A stretch of DNA of 64,000 bases, from positions 295,700-359,699 of the forward strand of contig NZ_CAIJDP010000062.1 in assembly GCF_903819435.1 (NCBI RefSeq). Direction: 5' to 3'. The position numbers and the translations under genes are program-made. Positions within the stretch are counted from its first letter, which is position 1; each line of letters begins with the position of its first letter. The notes under the pieces were generated by a model. That model was not told the DNA's origin. It made no database searches and was given only the letters and a program-made list of their open reading frames with translations. The DNA comes from Flavobacterium salmonis. Lineage in GTDB: Bacteria > Bacteroidota > Bacteroidia > Flavobacteriales > Flavobacteriaceae. This document shows, piece after piece, positions 41,868 to 50,694 of the stretch.

Positions 41868-43679
41868 TTAGGCTAGTTTTAATATCGGGATTTGAATTGA
41901 ATCTAATTCAGATTTATAAAAATTGAATTGATTCCTGATTCGTTCTTCATCGTTTTTAAAATATGAATTCGAAGAAAACAGTGTTTGATAGTATTCGATT
42001 CCTTCTAAAATATTTGTTTTAAAGGTATTCCATTTTTTAAGCTGGTTAGAATTTATTTCTCCGGAAAGCGTAGCAATTTCATTTTTTAAATATTCGATGT
42101 ACATTTTAAGTTCCTTCACAAATAAATTAGGCCGATTTTGAGTTCTCAAAACTGACTTATTTCCATAAATGTGCTGTAGCATATCTTTTAAAGAAACTTC
42201 CTGGTCAAAATAAGCCATATTTGGTCCGGGACAAATAACTACTCCTTGGGCTTGCCCTTTTATACTTATATCATTCTCTAAATAGGATGCGTTGGCCAAA
42301 CCAACACACAAACAAGACTTCTCTGTAATTTTAGTTTTAGCGTTCTCAAAAGCATTTAGCGAAATAGTATTTTTTATGGCGTTCAGTTCTTTCAGTTTTA
42401 TATCCTGGTATTTTTTTGAAGCAGTACAAATTCCGTGCGAATCATATTCCTTACTTAATGCCAGAAATTTTTTTGGACATGAACTCCCGGCTTTGTTTTC
42501 CTGAATTCGTTTTTGTTTCAGGATTTCATTTGTAGTCCCTTTCAAAGTATTAAACGGAACTCCTAAGGGAGAAATATGACTTAAATACAAATCTTCCTCC
42601 TTTGCGTTTATCAATAAATTTCGGGTATCACGATCTACTGATGTGGCTTCGGCAACCAACAAAAATGGCGATCCCCAACCAACAGAATCAACGTGATATT
42701 TATTTAATAAAAATTCATGTTCTTCAGCCGTTCCTACGCCTCCCTGAACTGTGATTTTTAGATCTAAAGGCTTATTTGGTATAATTGCATTTTTTTGCTG
42801 TAATGCTTTTACCATTAACTCATGTGCGGAATTCACTAATTGCTTTTTTTTGTGCTTGAATTCTTCCAGAATAGTACCTAATAAAAGTCCTTCAGTAGCA
42901 AAAGCATGTCCACCGCAATTTAATCCGGATTCAATTCGATATTCTGAAACCCAAAGCCCTTTTTTGGCTAAAAAATTCCCCTGAATCATAGCAGATCTAA
43001 AGTCACTGACTTTTAAAATAATTTTCTTTCTAAGCTGATTATTTTCATCCGGGAAAAAATCCTTGAAATTTTCAAAATAACTGTACAATCGCGGATTCAT
43101 ACCAGCCGAAAGTACAACCGAAGATTCAAGATTGCTGTTGGCAAAACCCCTTAAAGCAGCATGTGCATCATTAAATTCAGTAGGGAGCTGTTTGCTTTTA
43201 ACAAAATTATCTTTGTCCAGTTTCGTCATGATGTTAACATCAATTTCTCCCGGAAAAAGATTGGATTCAATATAGCTTTGAATGTTTTCTTTAAAAGAAA
43301 TTCCTTCTTCAAGTAAATTTTGAAAACCTTTTTTGATATCGGAGGTATTGGGAAGCATCGCGATAAAATTTTCTAAGGCAGTTTTGCTCTCGGCAATTTC
43401 TGTTTTAAAATTTTCGAATTTTTCTTTTACGATTTTGTCAACAAGATTCAGATAAGAAGTAATTCTTTCGGCCCGGTAATCATGAAATTTCTGAGATATT
43501 TCTTCATACGGAATATTGAATTTGGTACTGTAAAAATTACGCATCTTCTCGATCAAATCATCATCTGCAATTGATATTACAGACGAAATCCCGTACTGTG
43601 CCACCCGAATTGGGCTGTCAATTGTATAAGCAAGTCCCATTACCGGAATATGAAAAGTGTGTAAAGGCTTTTTTGTCAT
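41868..43679 (-). CDS. Conserved protein of unknown function (603 aa), possible Fe-S/TIM-barrel-like
   Basis: I do not recognise a named family. The start is the ATG at 43677-43679 (MTKKPLHTFHIPVMGLAYTI). No signal peptide or membrane helix is seen, so it is probably cytoplasmic. Glycine-rich motifs suggest a flavin- or barrel-type enzyme: ESGLNCGGHAFATEGLLLG, VQGGVGTAEEHEFLL, VDSVGWGSPFLLVAEA and SHISPLGVPFNTLKGTTNE. Cysteines are clustered in the last third (SSCPKKF, GICTASKKY, KSCLCVGLAN, VICPGPNM), which could ligate a metal or Fe-S cluster. An N-terminal helical part (about 30-130) is charged. It lies downstream of the AsmA-like gene on the same strand, with an internal terminator between them. 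Confidence 0.6.
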   Translation of the reverse strand: MTKKPLHTFHIPVMGLAYTIDSPIRVAQYGISSVISIADDDLIEKMRNFYSTKFNIPYEEISQKFHDYRAERITSYLNLVDKIVKEKFENFKTEIAESKTALENFIAMLPNTSDIKKGFQNLLEEGISFKENIQSYIESNLFPGEIDVNIMTKLDKDNFVKSKQLPTEFNDAHAALRGFANSNLESSVVLSAGMNPRLYSYFENFKDFFPDENNQLRKKIILKVSDFRSAMIQGNFLAKKGLWVSEYRIESGLNCGGHAFATEGLLLGTILEEFKHKKKQLVNSAHELMVKALQQKNAIIPNKPLDLKITVQGGVGTAEEHEFLLNKYHVDSVGWGSPFLLVAEATSVDRDTRNLLINAKEEDLYLSHISPLGVPFNTLKGTTNEILKQKRIQENKAGSSCPKKFLALSKEYDSHGICTASKKYQDIKLKELNAIKNTISLNAFENAKTKITEKSCLCVGLANASYLENDISIKGQAQGVVICPGPNMAYFDQEVSLKDMLQHIYGNKSVLRTQNRPNLFVKELKMYIEYLKNEIATLSGEINSNQLKKWNTFKTNILEGIEYYQTLFSSNSYFKNDEERIRNQFNFYKSELDSIQIPILKLA

Positions 43680-43728
43680 TTGTTTTTTGATTAAAATAAA
43701 AACAAAGGTTGAAAAAAACATTTTCTAA

Positions 43729-43750
43729 AAACCTGATAATTGTCAGGTTT
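43729..43750 (-). terminator. Hairpin between AsmA-like and 603-residue protein genes
   Basis: AAACCTGA (43729-43736) and TCAGGTTT (43743-43750) form an 8-base stem with loop TAATTG, 16 bases past the AsmA-like stop codon on the minus strand. The T run in the minus direction is imperfect, so termination may be partial. Confidence 0.55.
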
Positions 43751-43765
43751 GCAATAGATTGATAA

Positions 43766-45322
43766 CTAGATTAAAATCTTTTTCAAAGATTCGGCAATGC
43801 TTCTCCATAAAAAATTGTAAAATGATTTTTCCTGAATTCTTTTTAGTTCGACATCGGCATTTTTGACTTTATCTTTCGAATCATTTTTGACTACCAGATT
43901 AACGATAGCACTTTTGAGTTTTGCTACTTTTTGGGGATTTTTCTTTTTATAAAGTTTCACTTTTAGATCATCATAATCTAAGGATGCATTTCCTTTTACA
44001 GCATCATCGTTCCCATAAAAATTAAAACGATATTTATTAAAAACTCCTGTAAATGAAGCATTCATATAAGGTTTGCTGAATCTTTCCATTGCCGCAACAT
44101 CAAAGTTTGAGATTACACCCTGAATATGAAAACTGTCTTTTTTGTCTAAAACATTAAAACTCCAATCGACATCTAATGGAGAAGTTTTCATGAAAATACA
44201 ATTCACTTTAATCTTAACATCATCAGTTTTTTTTAATCCAAAACCACTCTTTATATTGGTTGCCTGCAAATTAAATTTATCAAAATTTAAAACTCCCGGG
44301 CCTTTAGAAAAATCTTTCTCTTCTTCATAAACAAGTTTAGATTTAAGAACCTGCAGCGTGTCAATTTCAAGTGGAAATTTTATATTCCGTAATAAATGAT
44401 TATATAGATATTTTTTGCTCAGATCGTCTGCTGGCATTTTGCCGCGATAAATGTTGGCGTCAAAATGGTTGATTACAATCGAGTTCGCCTTAAAGAAAAA
44501 ACGGTCATTTTTGAATCCCCAATTCATTTTTGCTACTTGAGCCGAATCAAATTTCAGGATATTAATGTCTTTTTCTTTTTTTAACTGCTTTATAAAATCA
44601 GGACGATTAAATTGCGGTATATAGGAGAAATTATTAATTTTCAGAAAGTTCTTTCCAGTACTTATTTTGCCAATATTCAAATGATAAAAAGCACTTGTGC
44701 GAAAAAATAAGCTGTCAATTACTAAGGCATAACTTTTATATTGAATTGGAATTTTCTCTTTTAAAGTAGCGTCTGTCAACAAAATTCCTTCTAATTTAAG
44801 AATGATTTTTTTGATGCTTAAAATTGGTTTTTCAGAATCTAGAGAAACGACATCAGCGGTTCCGTCATTTAAATAAATATTTGAAACCGCAATTATTTTA
44901 CGAAAAGGTTCAAGAATTTCACTTTTAATACTTTTGCTGTTGTTCAATAATTTTTCACCTTTTTTATATAATATTATTCGTGGTTTATTGATAATAATAC
45001 TCTCTGCCTGTATAACATCGTTAAAAGCAAGATCCCAAATATTGAAATGCTCGATTGTGATGGATTCAATTTTAGAAAAGAGTCCGTTTTTGCTGTCTTT
45101 TGGCTGATTTTTAGGGCTTACTAATAACGTCTGTGCATAGATATTTCTTGACCAAAGCGAAACTTCTATTTTTTCATAATTGATATTATATACAGTGTTG
45201 TTTTTCTCATGAATAATAATAGGAAGCTGTTTTTTGATCCAGTAATTAAGACCAATGTCCAGAAATATACCTAGAAGGAATAAAGAAATTAGACCGATTG
45301 CTATTTTTTTTAATATTGACAT
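43766..45322 (-). CDS. AsmA/DUF748-like envelope protein
   Basis: The 518-residue protein has an N-terminal membrane anchor (LKKIAIGLISLFLLGIFLDIGLNYWI) followed by long repetitive beta strands with AsmA/DUF748-like features: YEKIEVSLWSRNIYAQTLLV, ESITIEHFNIWDLAFNDVIQ, and near the end GVFNKYRFNFYGNDDAVKGNASLDYDDLKVKLYKK. Members of the wider AsmA group are thought to span the periplasm and help lipid movement or outer-membrane assembly. It is divergent from the penicillin-acylase gene, with 103 bases between. Confidence 0.7.
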   Translation of the reverse strand: MSILKKIAIGLISLFLLGIFLDIGLNYWIKKQLPIIIHEKNNTVYNINYEKIEVSLWSRNIYAQTLLVSPKNQPKDSKNGLFSKIESITIEHFNIWDLAFNDVIQAESIIINKPRIILYKKGEKLLNNSKSIKSEILEPFRKIIAVSNIYLNDGTADVVSLDSEKPILSIKKIILKLEGILLTDATLKEKIPIQYKSYALVIDSLFFRTSAFYHLNIGKISTGKNFLKINNFSYIPQFNRPDFIKQLKKEKDINILKFDSAQVAKMNWGFKNDRFFFKANSIVINHFDANIYRGKMPADDLSKKYLYNHLLRNIKFPLEIDTLQVLKSKLVYEEEKDFSKGPGVLNFDKFNLQATNIKSGFGLKKTDDVKIKVNCIFMKTSPLDVDWSFNVLDKKDSFHIQGVISNFDVAAMERFSKPYMNASFTGVFNKYRFNFYGNDDAVKGNASLDYDDLKVKLYKKKNPQKVAKLKSAIVNLVVKNDSKDKVKNADVELKRIQEKSFYNFLWRSIAESLKKILI

Positions 45323-45425
45323 TATCGTATTGGTATTAATTACATAAATTTAGATTTTTAAAATAACTGCTTTTTTACACGATTTTACTTTTAAGTTATA
45401 ATATTACTTTTTCATTAGCTTTAAT

Positions 45426-47810
45426 ATGAAGATAATTAAAAAAATCCTGCTGATTATTTTGGTGCTGATTGTAGTTGCTGCAATAAGTTTATTTGCCTAT
45501 ATTTTTCATTTAAAACCGAGATATGAGGGCGAAATAGAATTAAAAAATCTCCAAAAAGAAACCAGCGTTTATTTTGATGATTTTGGAATTCCACATATTT
45601 ACGCTGATTCCGAAAAAGATGCTATGACTGCATTGGGATATGTTCATGCTCAGGATAGGTTGTGGCAAATGGAATTACTTCGAAGAATTGCGCCTGGAAG
45701 ATTATCAGAGATTTTTGGGGCTGTAGCATTAAAAAATGATATGTTTTTCTCTGGGATAGGCATTGAAGAAGCTTCTGCTAAAGCCATTGCAAAATTAGAT
45801 AAAGATAGCCCGGGCTATCAATTGACATTAGCATATTTAGACGGCATTAACCAATATTTGGAAGAAGGAGTAACGCCAATTGAATTTACCCTGATTGGTG
45901 TCAAAAAAGAAAAATTCACTATAAAAGATGTTTATAATATTTTTGGATACATGTCTTTTAGTTTTGCAATAGCTCAAAAAACAGATCCTTTATTAACTGA
46001 TATACGAAACAAATATGGAATGCAATATTTGAAAGATTTAGGAATTGAAGGAGAATTTAATACCACACAAATCAAAAGTTCAAAAGAGATTGAAGCGTAT
46101 ACCGAGATTGCAAAATCAGTTGCAGCATTGCTGGATAAATCACCAATTCCACCATTTGTAGGCAGCAACAGTTGGATTGCGGGTCCAAATAAAACAAAAA
46201 ACGGGAAAGTTATTTTTGCAAATGATCCGCATATTGGGTTTTCGCAGCCTGCCACCTGGTATGAGGCGCATATAATAACACCAAATCATGAATTATATGG
46301 ATGTTATCTGGCAGGAACCCCATTTCCGTTATTAGCGCACAATCGTGATTATGCTTATGGTTTAACCATGTTCGAGAACGATGATATCGATTTTTATCAG
46401 GAAAAAGACAAACCTGGAGATTCATCTCAATACCAGACGCCAACAGGTTTTGCCAACTATGAATCCAGAACAAAAACAATCAGTGTTAAAGATACTTCTG
46501 ATGTAGTCCTGACCGTTAAATCAAGCCGTCATGGACCAATTATGAATAATTTGCTGGAGCGTTTAAAAAATAAAAATCCGGTAGCTATGTCATGGATTTA
46601 TACGCAGCAGCCTATCCGGATTCTGGATGCCGTTTATGGGCTTTCACATGCTAAAAGCAAGAGTGATTTTAAAAAAGCAGTGCAATTAGTTGCAGCACCG
46701 GGATTGAATGTAATGTATGGCGACGCTAAAGGAAATGTTGCCTGGTGGGCTACAGGTACATTATATAAGCATAATAAGGGTGTGAATTCATTTTTTATTT
46801 TGGATGGTACTAGTGGAAAAGATGATATTGCAGAATATCTGGATTTTTCCAAAAATCCATCTGCAGAAAATCCAAAGTGGGGTTATGTGTATTCGGCGAA
46901 TAACCAACCGGAAGCAATTGATGGTTATTTGTATCCGGGATACTATTTGCCGGAAGATCGCGCTAAAAGGATTTCGACATTAATGGATAAAAAATCGAAT
47001 TGGGATAAAGAAGAAATCAGCAAAATGATTTATGATAATAGATCTGATGTCGCGGTCGAGGTTACCCGAAATTTAATTTCGAATATTGATTTCAATTCGA
47101 TCTCATCAAAAGAAAAAGAAGCTGTAAATGTTTTAAAATCATGGAAAGGAACAACCAATCTGGAAGATCTTGGGCCAACGATTTACAACAAGTGGATTTA
47201 CCTCTACCTCAAGAATACATTTGAAGATGAAATGGGAGTCGATAATTTCAATTTGTTCTTAGGAATTTCTGTCGGCAAGCAAGTGATAGCGCATCAAATT
47301 AAAAATGAAAATTCGGTTTGGTGGGATAACATTAAAACTAACAAAGTGAAAGAAACAAGAAAAGATATTATTTCAAAATCGTTTCATGAAACTATTGCTT
47401 CACTTCAAAAACAATTAGGAAATACAATTACTGACTGGAAATGGGGAGAAGTACACACTGTTGAGCACGAACATCCTTTAGGAAAAGTGGCTTTGCTTCG
47501 TGGTCTTTTTAATGTAGGGCCTTTTGCGGCTCCAGGATCAAACGAGGTAATTAACAATCAGTTTTTTGGCTTTAATGATGAAGGTAAATATTATGTAAAG
47601 GGAGGTCCTTCAACAAGAAGAGTTATCGATTTCTCAGACATTGAAAATAGCTGGAGTATTTTGCCAACAGGACAATCAGGAAATCCGTTTAGCAAACATT
47701 ACAGCGATCAGGCCGAAATGTTTAATTCAGGAAAATTCAGAAAAATGAAGCTGAATAAAGAAGAAATTGTAAAAACTTCGACCAAATTGATTTTAAAGCC
47801 GAAGTTTTAA
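45426..47810 (+). CDS. Penicillin acylase-family (Ntn) amidase
   Basis: The 794-residue precursor has an N-terminal hydrophobic helix (IIKKILLIILVLIVVAAISLFAYIFH), so the enzyme faces the periplasm or is exported. The alpha-chain part includes VYFDDFGIPHIYADSEKDAMTALGYVHAQDRLWQMELLRR. Autocleavage is expected before Ser247 in VGSNSWIAGP, making Ser247 the N-terminal nucleophile of the beta chain; FANDPHIGFSQPATWYE follows it. Substrates in this family include beta-lactams and acyl-homoserine lactones, but the physiological substrate here cannot be told from sequence. Confidence 0.92.
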   Translation: MKIIKKILLIILVLIVVAAISLFAYIFHLKPRYEGEIELKNLQKETSVYFDDFGIPHIYADSEKDAMTALGYVHAQDRLWQMELLRRIAPGRLSEIFGAVALKNDMFFSGIGIEEASAKAIAKLDKDSPGYQLTLAYLDGINQYLEEGVTPIEFTLIGVKKEKFTIKDVYNIFGYMSFSFAIAQKTDPLLTDIRNKYGMQYLKDLGIEGEFNTTQIKSSKEIEAYTEIAKSVAALLDKSPIPPFVGSNSWIAGPNKTKNGKVIFANDPHIGFSQPATWYEAHIITPNHELYGCYLAGTPFPLLAHNRDYAYGLTMFENDDIDFYQEKDKPGDSSQYQTPTGFANYESRTKTISVKDTSDVVLTVKSSRHGPIMNNLLERLKNKNPVAMSWIYTQQPIRILDAVYGLSHAKSKSDFKKAVQLVAAPGLNVMYGDAKGNVAWWATGTLYKHNKGVNSFFILDGTSGKDDIAEYLDFSKNPSAENPKWGYVYSANNQPEAIDGYLYPGYYLPEDRAKRISTLMDKKSNWDKEEISKMIYDNRSDVAVEVTRNLISNIDFNSISSKEKEAVNVLKSWKGTTNLEDLGPTIYNKWIYLYLKNTFEDEMGVDNFNLFLGISVGKQVIAHQIKNENSVWWDNIKTNKVKETRKDIISKSFHETIASLQKQLGNTITDWKWGEVHTVEHEHPLGKVALLRGLFNVGPFAAPGSNEVINNQFFGFNDEGKYYVKGGPSTRRVIDFSDIENSWSILPTGQSGNPFSKHYSDQAEMFNSGKFRKMKLNKEEIVKTSTKLILKPKF

Positions 47811-47824
47811 TTAAAAAAAGCCAG

Positions 47825-47874
47825 AGCTAAAAGTTAGTTTTTAAAAATTCACTTTACTAACTTTTAGCTTTTTC
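47825..47874. terminator. Terminator between penicillin acylase and VOC genes
   Basis: AGCTAAAAGTTAGT (47825-47838) and ACTAACTTTTAGCT (47856-47869) are a perfect 14-base stem with a 17-base loop, followed by T5. The right arm overlaps the last codons of the convergent VOC gene. Confidence 0.75.
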
Positions 47875-48282
47875 AGCTATTCCTAAAATATATCCATTAT
47901 TGTCCAGGATGTAAAATTCCTTCATGCCGTACCATGCTTTCTTTAATGGAGTACTTTCAATTTTTTTGTTGCTGATTTCCTGATAAAAGCTATCAATTCC
48001 TTCTATTTCGATATAAAAAGAAACGGTCGCTCCAATGGCAATTCCTTTTGAAAAGATAATATCTTCTTTAAAAGAGTCTGTTCGTTGAAACATCAATTCT
48101 ATATTATCTTTTGAAACCAAAGCATAGATATATTCTTTATTTTCATCAAAAGACGAATCAACTCCATCCTGAGTTTCGGGAACAGCCATAACTAAATGAA
48201 AGCCTAAAATATCCTGATAAAATTCGACAGTCTTTTTAATATTAGTTACTTCAAAATTGGGTGTTAGTTTGTTTGCTTTCAT
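47857..48282 (-). CDS. VOC-superfamily protein (glyoxalase/bleomycin-resistance fold)
   Basis: A 141-residue single-module VOC protein: MKANKLTPNFEVTNIKKTVEFYQDILGFHLV at the start and MKEFYILDNNGYILGIAEK at the end, with two beta-alpha-beta-beta-beta units. These proteins dimerise to form a metal or ligand site; the activity cannot be assigned. It lies 30 bases downstream of the AraC-type regulator on the same strand, so the pair is likely co-expressed. Confidence 0.82.
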   Translation of the reverse strand: MKANKLTPNFEVTNIKKTVEFYQDILGFHLVMAVPETQDGVDSSFDENKEYIYALVSKDNIELMFQRTDSFKEDIIFSKGIAIGATVSFYIEIEGIDSFYQEISNKKIESTPLKKAWYGMKEFYILDNNGYILGIAEKAKS

Positions 48283-48312
48283 AAGTCTATAGTTTTAATT
48301 TAAAAGACAAAC

Positions 48313-49053
48313 TTACTTTTTAATGAGAGTCGATAATTGTAAAAATCGGTCATTTTCATTTTTTGCTAATTCTCGTGGAGTAGATCCTGTATATTTTTTG
48401 ATCTCTTTTATATAATGTGCCTGATCTGTATATTGATTCGTGTTATATAGTTTTTTGTTGGCGATTTCAGGATAGGTTTCATTGCATCGCATTATATTCA
48501 GAAGTGTTTTTAACGGAAATCCAAATTGTTTGTAAAAATACCTGTTAATTTGGCGACTGTTCCAAAAAGTGCTTTCTGACAATTGACTGACGTTGTAAAT
48601 TTTCTTTTCGTATATGAGGTTAAAAAGAGAAATTTTCCTTTCATCAATTTTTTTGATATCGTTAATAGAAAAAATTATTTGATTCAAAAGATTAGCAGCA
48701 AATAGATCGAGGTCATCACTTTTTAAAGTGTCAATTCCCCAAAAGTTTATTGGCAAACATTGTGTTTTTTCCAGAATTGATTTTATCTCTTTTTGAAATA
48801 TGTATTCTGCTGAAATAAGCTTAAATCGAATGGCAAATAATTTTGTTGATTTTGGTAGTGTTATATTTACGGGCTTTGTCCAAACGCCTGTAAGCTTTAT
48901 TTGTGTTAGCTTTTCGTTCTCATATTCTGCAATTAAATCAAAACAACCATCTGGTATTATGCAATGTTGTATTTGTATCGTGTTTTCATATTCCCAAAAG
49001 CATTCGATAAAGTTTGATAGAAAGCCATCTGCTTTTATTTCTCTGTATTTCAT
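48313..49053 (-). CDS. AraC-family transcriptional regulator
   Basis: The 246-residue protein begins with a DUF6597-like N-terminal domain (FLSNFIECFWEYENTIQIQHCIIPDGCFDLIAEY, then VWTKPVNI and FAIRFKLISAEYIF), followed by an AraC helix-turn-helix region (about 150-235; SQLSESTFWNSRQINRYFYKQFGFPLKTLLNIMR ... HYIKEIKKYTGSTPRELAKN). The second HTH motif is the recognisable end, TGSTPREL. The neighbouring VOC gene is a candidate target or partner. The effector is unknown. Confidence 0.85.
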   Translation of the reverse strand: MKYREIKADGFLSNFIECFWEYENTIQIQHCIIPDGCFDLIAEYENEKLTQIKLTGVWTKPVNITLPKSTKLFAIRFKLISAEYIFQKEIKSILEKTQCLPINFWGIDTLKSDDLDLFAANLLNQIIFSINDIKKIDERKISLFNLIYEKKIYNVSQLSESTFWNSRQINRYFYKQFGFPLKTLLNIMRCNETYPEIANKKLYNTNQYTDQAHYIKEIKKYTGSTPRELAKNENDRFLQLSTLIKK

Positions 49054-49096
49054 TATCGAATAGATTTAGAACGGATATAGTTCAAATAGGCATATT

Positions 49097-49552
49097 TTAC
49101 TTGGCCCTAATATATTTTCCTGTAACAATATCTCTGGCATATATGTCAAGATTGATATTAAGCGCTTTATTCGTAGTCATTATATTTGTGGTCTGATATA
49201 TTTTGTCCTTTTGATATGTTTTTAAAAGCGTTTCTAATTCTATTTCGTCGTGAAAAGCAAACAAATTATAAACGGCATCTCTGAAATTTCTAAAATTGAT
49301 AGTTTCAGTTATTTCCATTGTTTTTTGTTCATTCCATTTTTCTTTGAAAGCAGTTTCGTTTATTTTGTTTAGACAATAATCGACGAAATAGGTTTTGTAA
49401 TGGGTCGCTTCAATGATTTCATTGACAATAATTGCATTTTGTTGAGTAGGCATTTGTACTGGTGTAGAATAGGTTTGAGAAATACCAATATATGGAGCCA
49501 ATATGAGGAGTAATAAAATCAAAAGAGAATGCTTTTTTTTAAAATTTTTCAT
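49097..49552 (-). CDS. Secreted protein of unknown function (151 aa)
   Basis: A Sec signal peptide is evident (KKKHSLLILLLLILAPYIGIS, then QTYSTP). The mature part is helical (IVNEIIEATHYKTYFVDYCLNKINETAFKEKWNEQKTMEITETINFRNFRDAVYNLFAFHDE) and contains one Cys. I do not recognise a family. It is upstream of the AraC-type gene on the same strand (43-base gap) and may belong to the same transcript. Confidence 0.65.
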   Translation of the reverse strand: MKNFKKKHSLLILLLLILAPYIGISQTYSTPVQMPTQQNAIIVNEIIEATHYKTYFVDYCLNKINETAFKEKWNEQKTMEITETINFRNFRDAVYNLFAFHDEIELETLLKTYQKDKIYQTTNIMTTNKALNINLDIYARDIVTGKYIRAK

Positions 49553-49665
49553 AGGTTGTTTAAAGTTGTAAACCGTTTGGTTTTGCGTTTTAATATTGTT
49601 TTTTGGGTGGCGCTAAAATAGTATTTTTTGTTTTAAATATTCGATTGAATAAATCAGTTTTGAAT

Positions 49666-49704
49666 AAAAAAAACCGATAACAAATTTTTAAAATTTGTTA
49701 TCGG
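49666..49704 (-). terminator. Intrinsic terminator after the DUF6157 gene
   Basis: CCGATAACAAATTT (49674-49687) and AAATTTGTTATCGG (49691-49704) form a 14-base perfect stem with a 3-base loop. The A run at 49666-49673 gives a U run in the minus-strand transcript. Confidence 0.85.
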
Positions 49705-49748
49705 AGTAACTAAGATATCCATTACGATACTATTTGTTTTGAGAAAAT

Positions 49749-50165
49749 TTATTTTCTTGAAGTGCGCATAGCTTTGACAACTTGAATATTTTTATCATTA
49801 GAAAGTTTTTTATATTCCGGGGTTTCCACTCCGTAAAGGGCAATTTTTCCGCTTTCGTCATTGTGTATTCCCCAGCCATAACGTTTTGTTAAAGGAGAGG
49901 CTCTGAGACATGCTTGTCCTTTCGAGAAAAATTGTTTCCTCGCTTCGGTATATTCTGATTTAGTCAAATCTTTTTTGTCAGTAAACACCTGAAACAAAAC
50001 ATCGTCCGAAGAATACTGATACGGATGTGTACTGATCATCTCAAACTCAATATTAGCAATTGTTTTGTTCTCGCCTTTTACCGGTGGAATTTCGCCACTC
50101 GTTAAAGGACAGTCTTCTGCAATTTCAATAAATGTGTTTTGGTAGTTCGTAGTGTGGACTTTCAT
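49749..50165 (-). CDS. DUF6157 family protein
   Basis: The 138-residue protein starts MKVHTTNYQNTFIEIAEDCPLTSGEIPPVK, characteristic of DUF6157, and continues with FEMISTHPYQYSSDDVLFQVF and RASPLTKRYGWGIHNDESGKIALYGVE. No signal or membrane segment; probably cytoplasmic. The family has no known function. It is a single gene with its own terminator, preceded by a 529-base non-coding region. Confidence 0.75.
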   Translation of the reverse strand: MKVHTTNYQNTFIEIAEDCPLTSGEIPPVKGENKTIANIEFEMISTHPYQYSSDDVLFQVFTDKKDLTKSEYTEARKQFFSKGQACLRASPLTKRYGWGIHNDESGKIALYGVETPEYKKLSNDKNIQVVKAMRTSRK

Positions 50166-50694
50166 TTTTTTTGTTTGTTGATTTTAAAGTATTGAAAAAT
50201 GAGTAGAATTTTGATTGACTGATTTTGTTTTTGATTGATGATTGAAACTTTAATGCGTAGATATCCAGTGTGTTGTGTTTAAAATTACAAATTTTTATTG
50301 AAATTTAAATGTGATTATATGTTAGACGATTTTTTTGTCATTTGGTTTCATTCTTTTATAAAGTATTTTGTAAAGCTGAAACCAATTTTTTATGAAGACT
50401 AATGTCACATGATGGGTAGAGGCTAATATCATTAAGTTGAGGATTAAATGATAAAATGATTGCTGATTTTTGATTAACGATTTTTGATTTCAGATGTAAA
50501 AACCTTCTAAAATCATCAATCTAATATTTAGCCAAACCAAATCTGAAATCAAAAATCGTTAATCGTTAATCTAAAATCTCTTAACTTAATGTCATGACCA
50601 ACTAAATATCAATGATAAGGAGGAAATATTTGGGTTATTTTAAAGCTGTTGTGTATTTATTACTTATTTTTACGGCCTTATATAGATTTTCTTG
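50166..50694. other. Long non-coding region between DUF6157 and kmo
   Basis: This 529-base AT-rich region contains no frame with coding character. Its recognisable content is the 24-base inverted repeat at 50472-50564. The part 50565-50694 must hold the kmo promoter, but I see no clear TTG/TAnnTTTG pair there. Confidence 0.6.
50472..50564. repeat. Perfect 24-base inverted repeat upstream of kmo
   Basis: Positions 50472-50495 (starting GATTAACGATTTTTGATTT) are the exact reverse complement of 50541-50564, with a 45-base loop; the right side then repeats CGTTAATC once more. The arrangement resembles the palindromes near 30004 and 36905 and has no T run. Confidence 0.7.
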
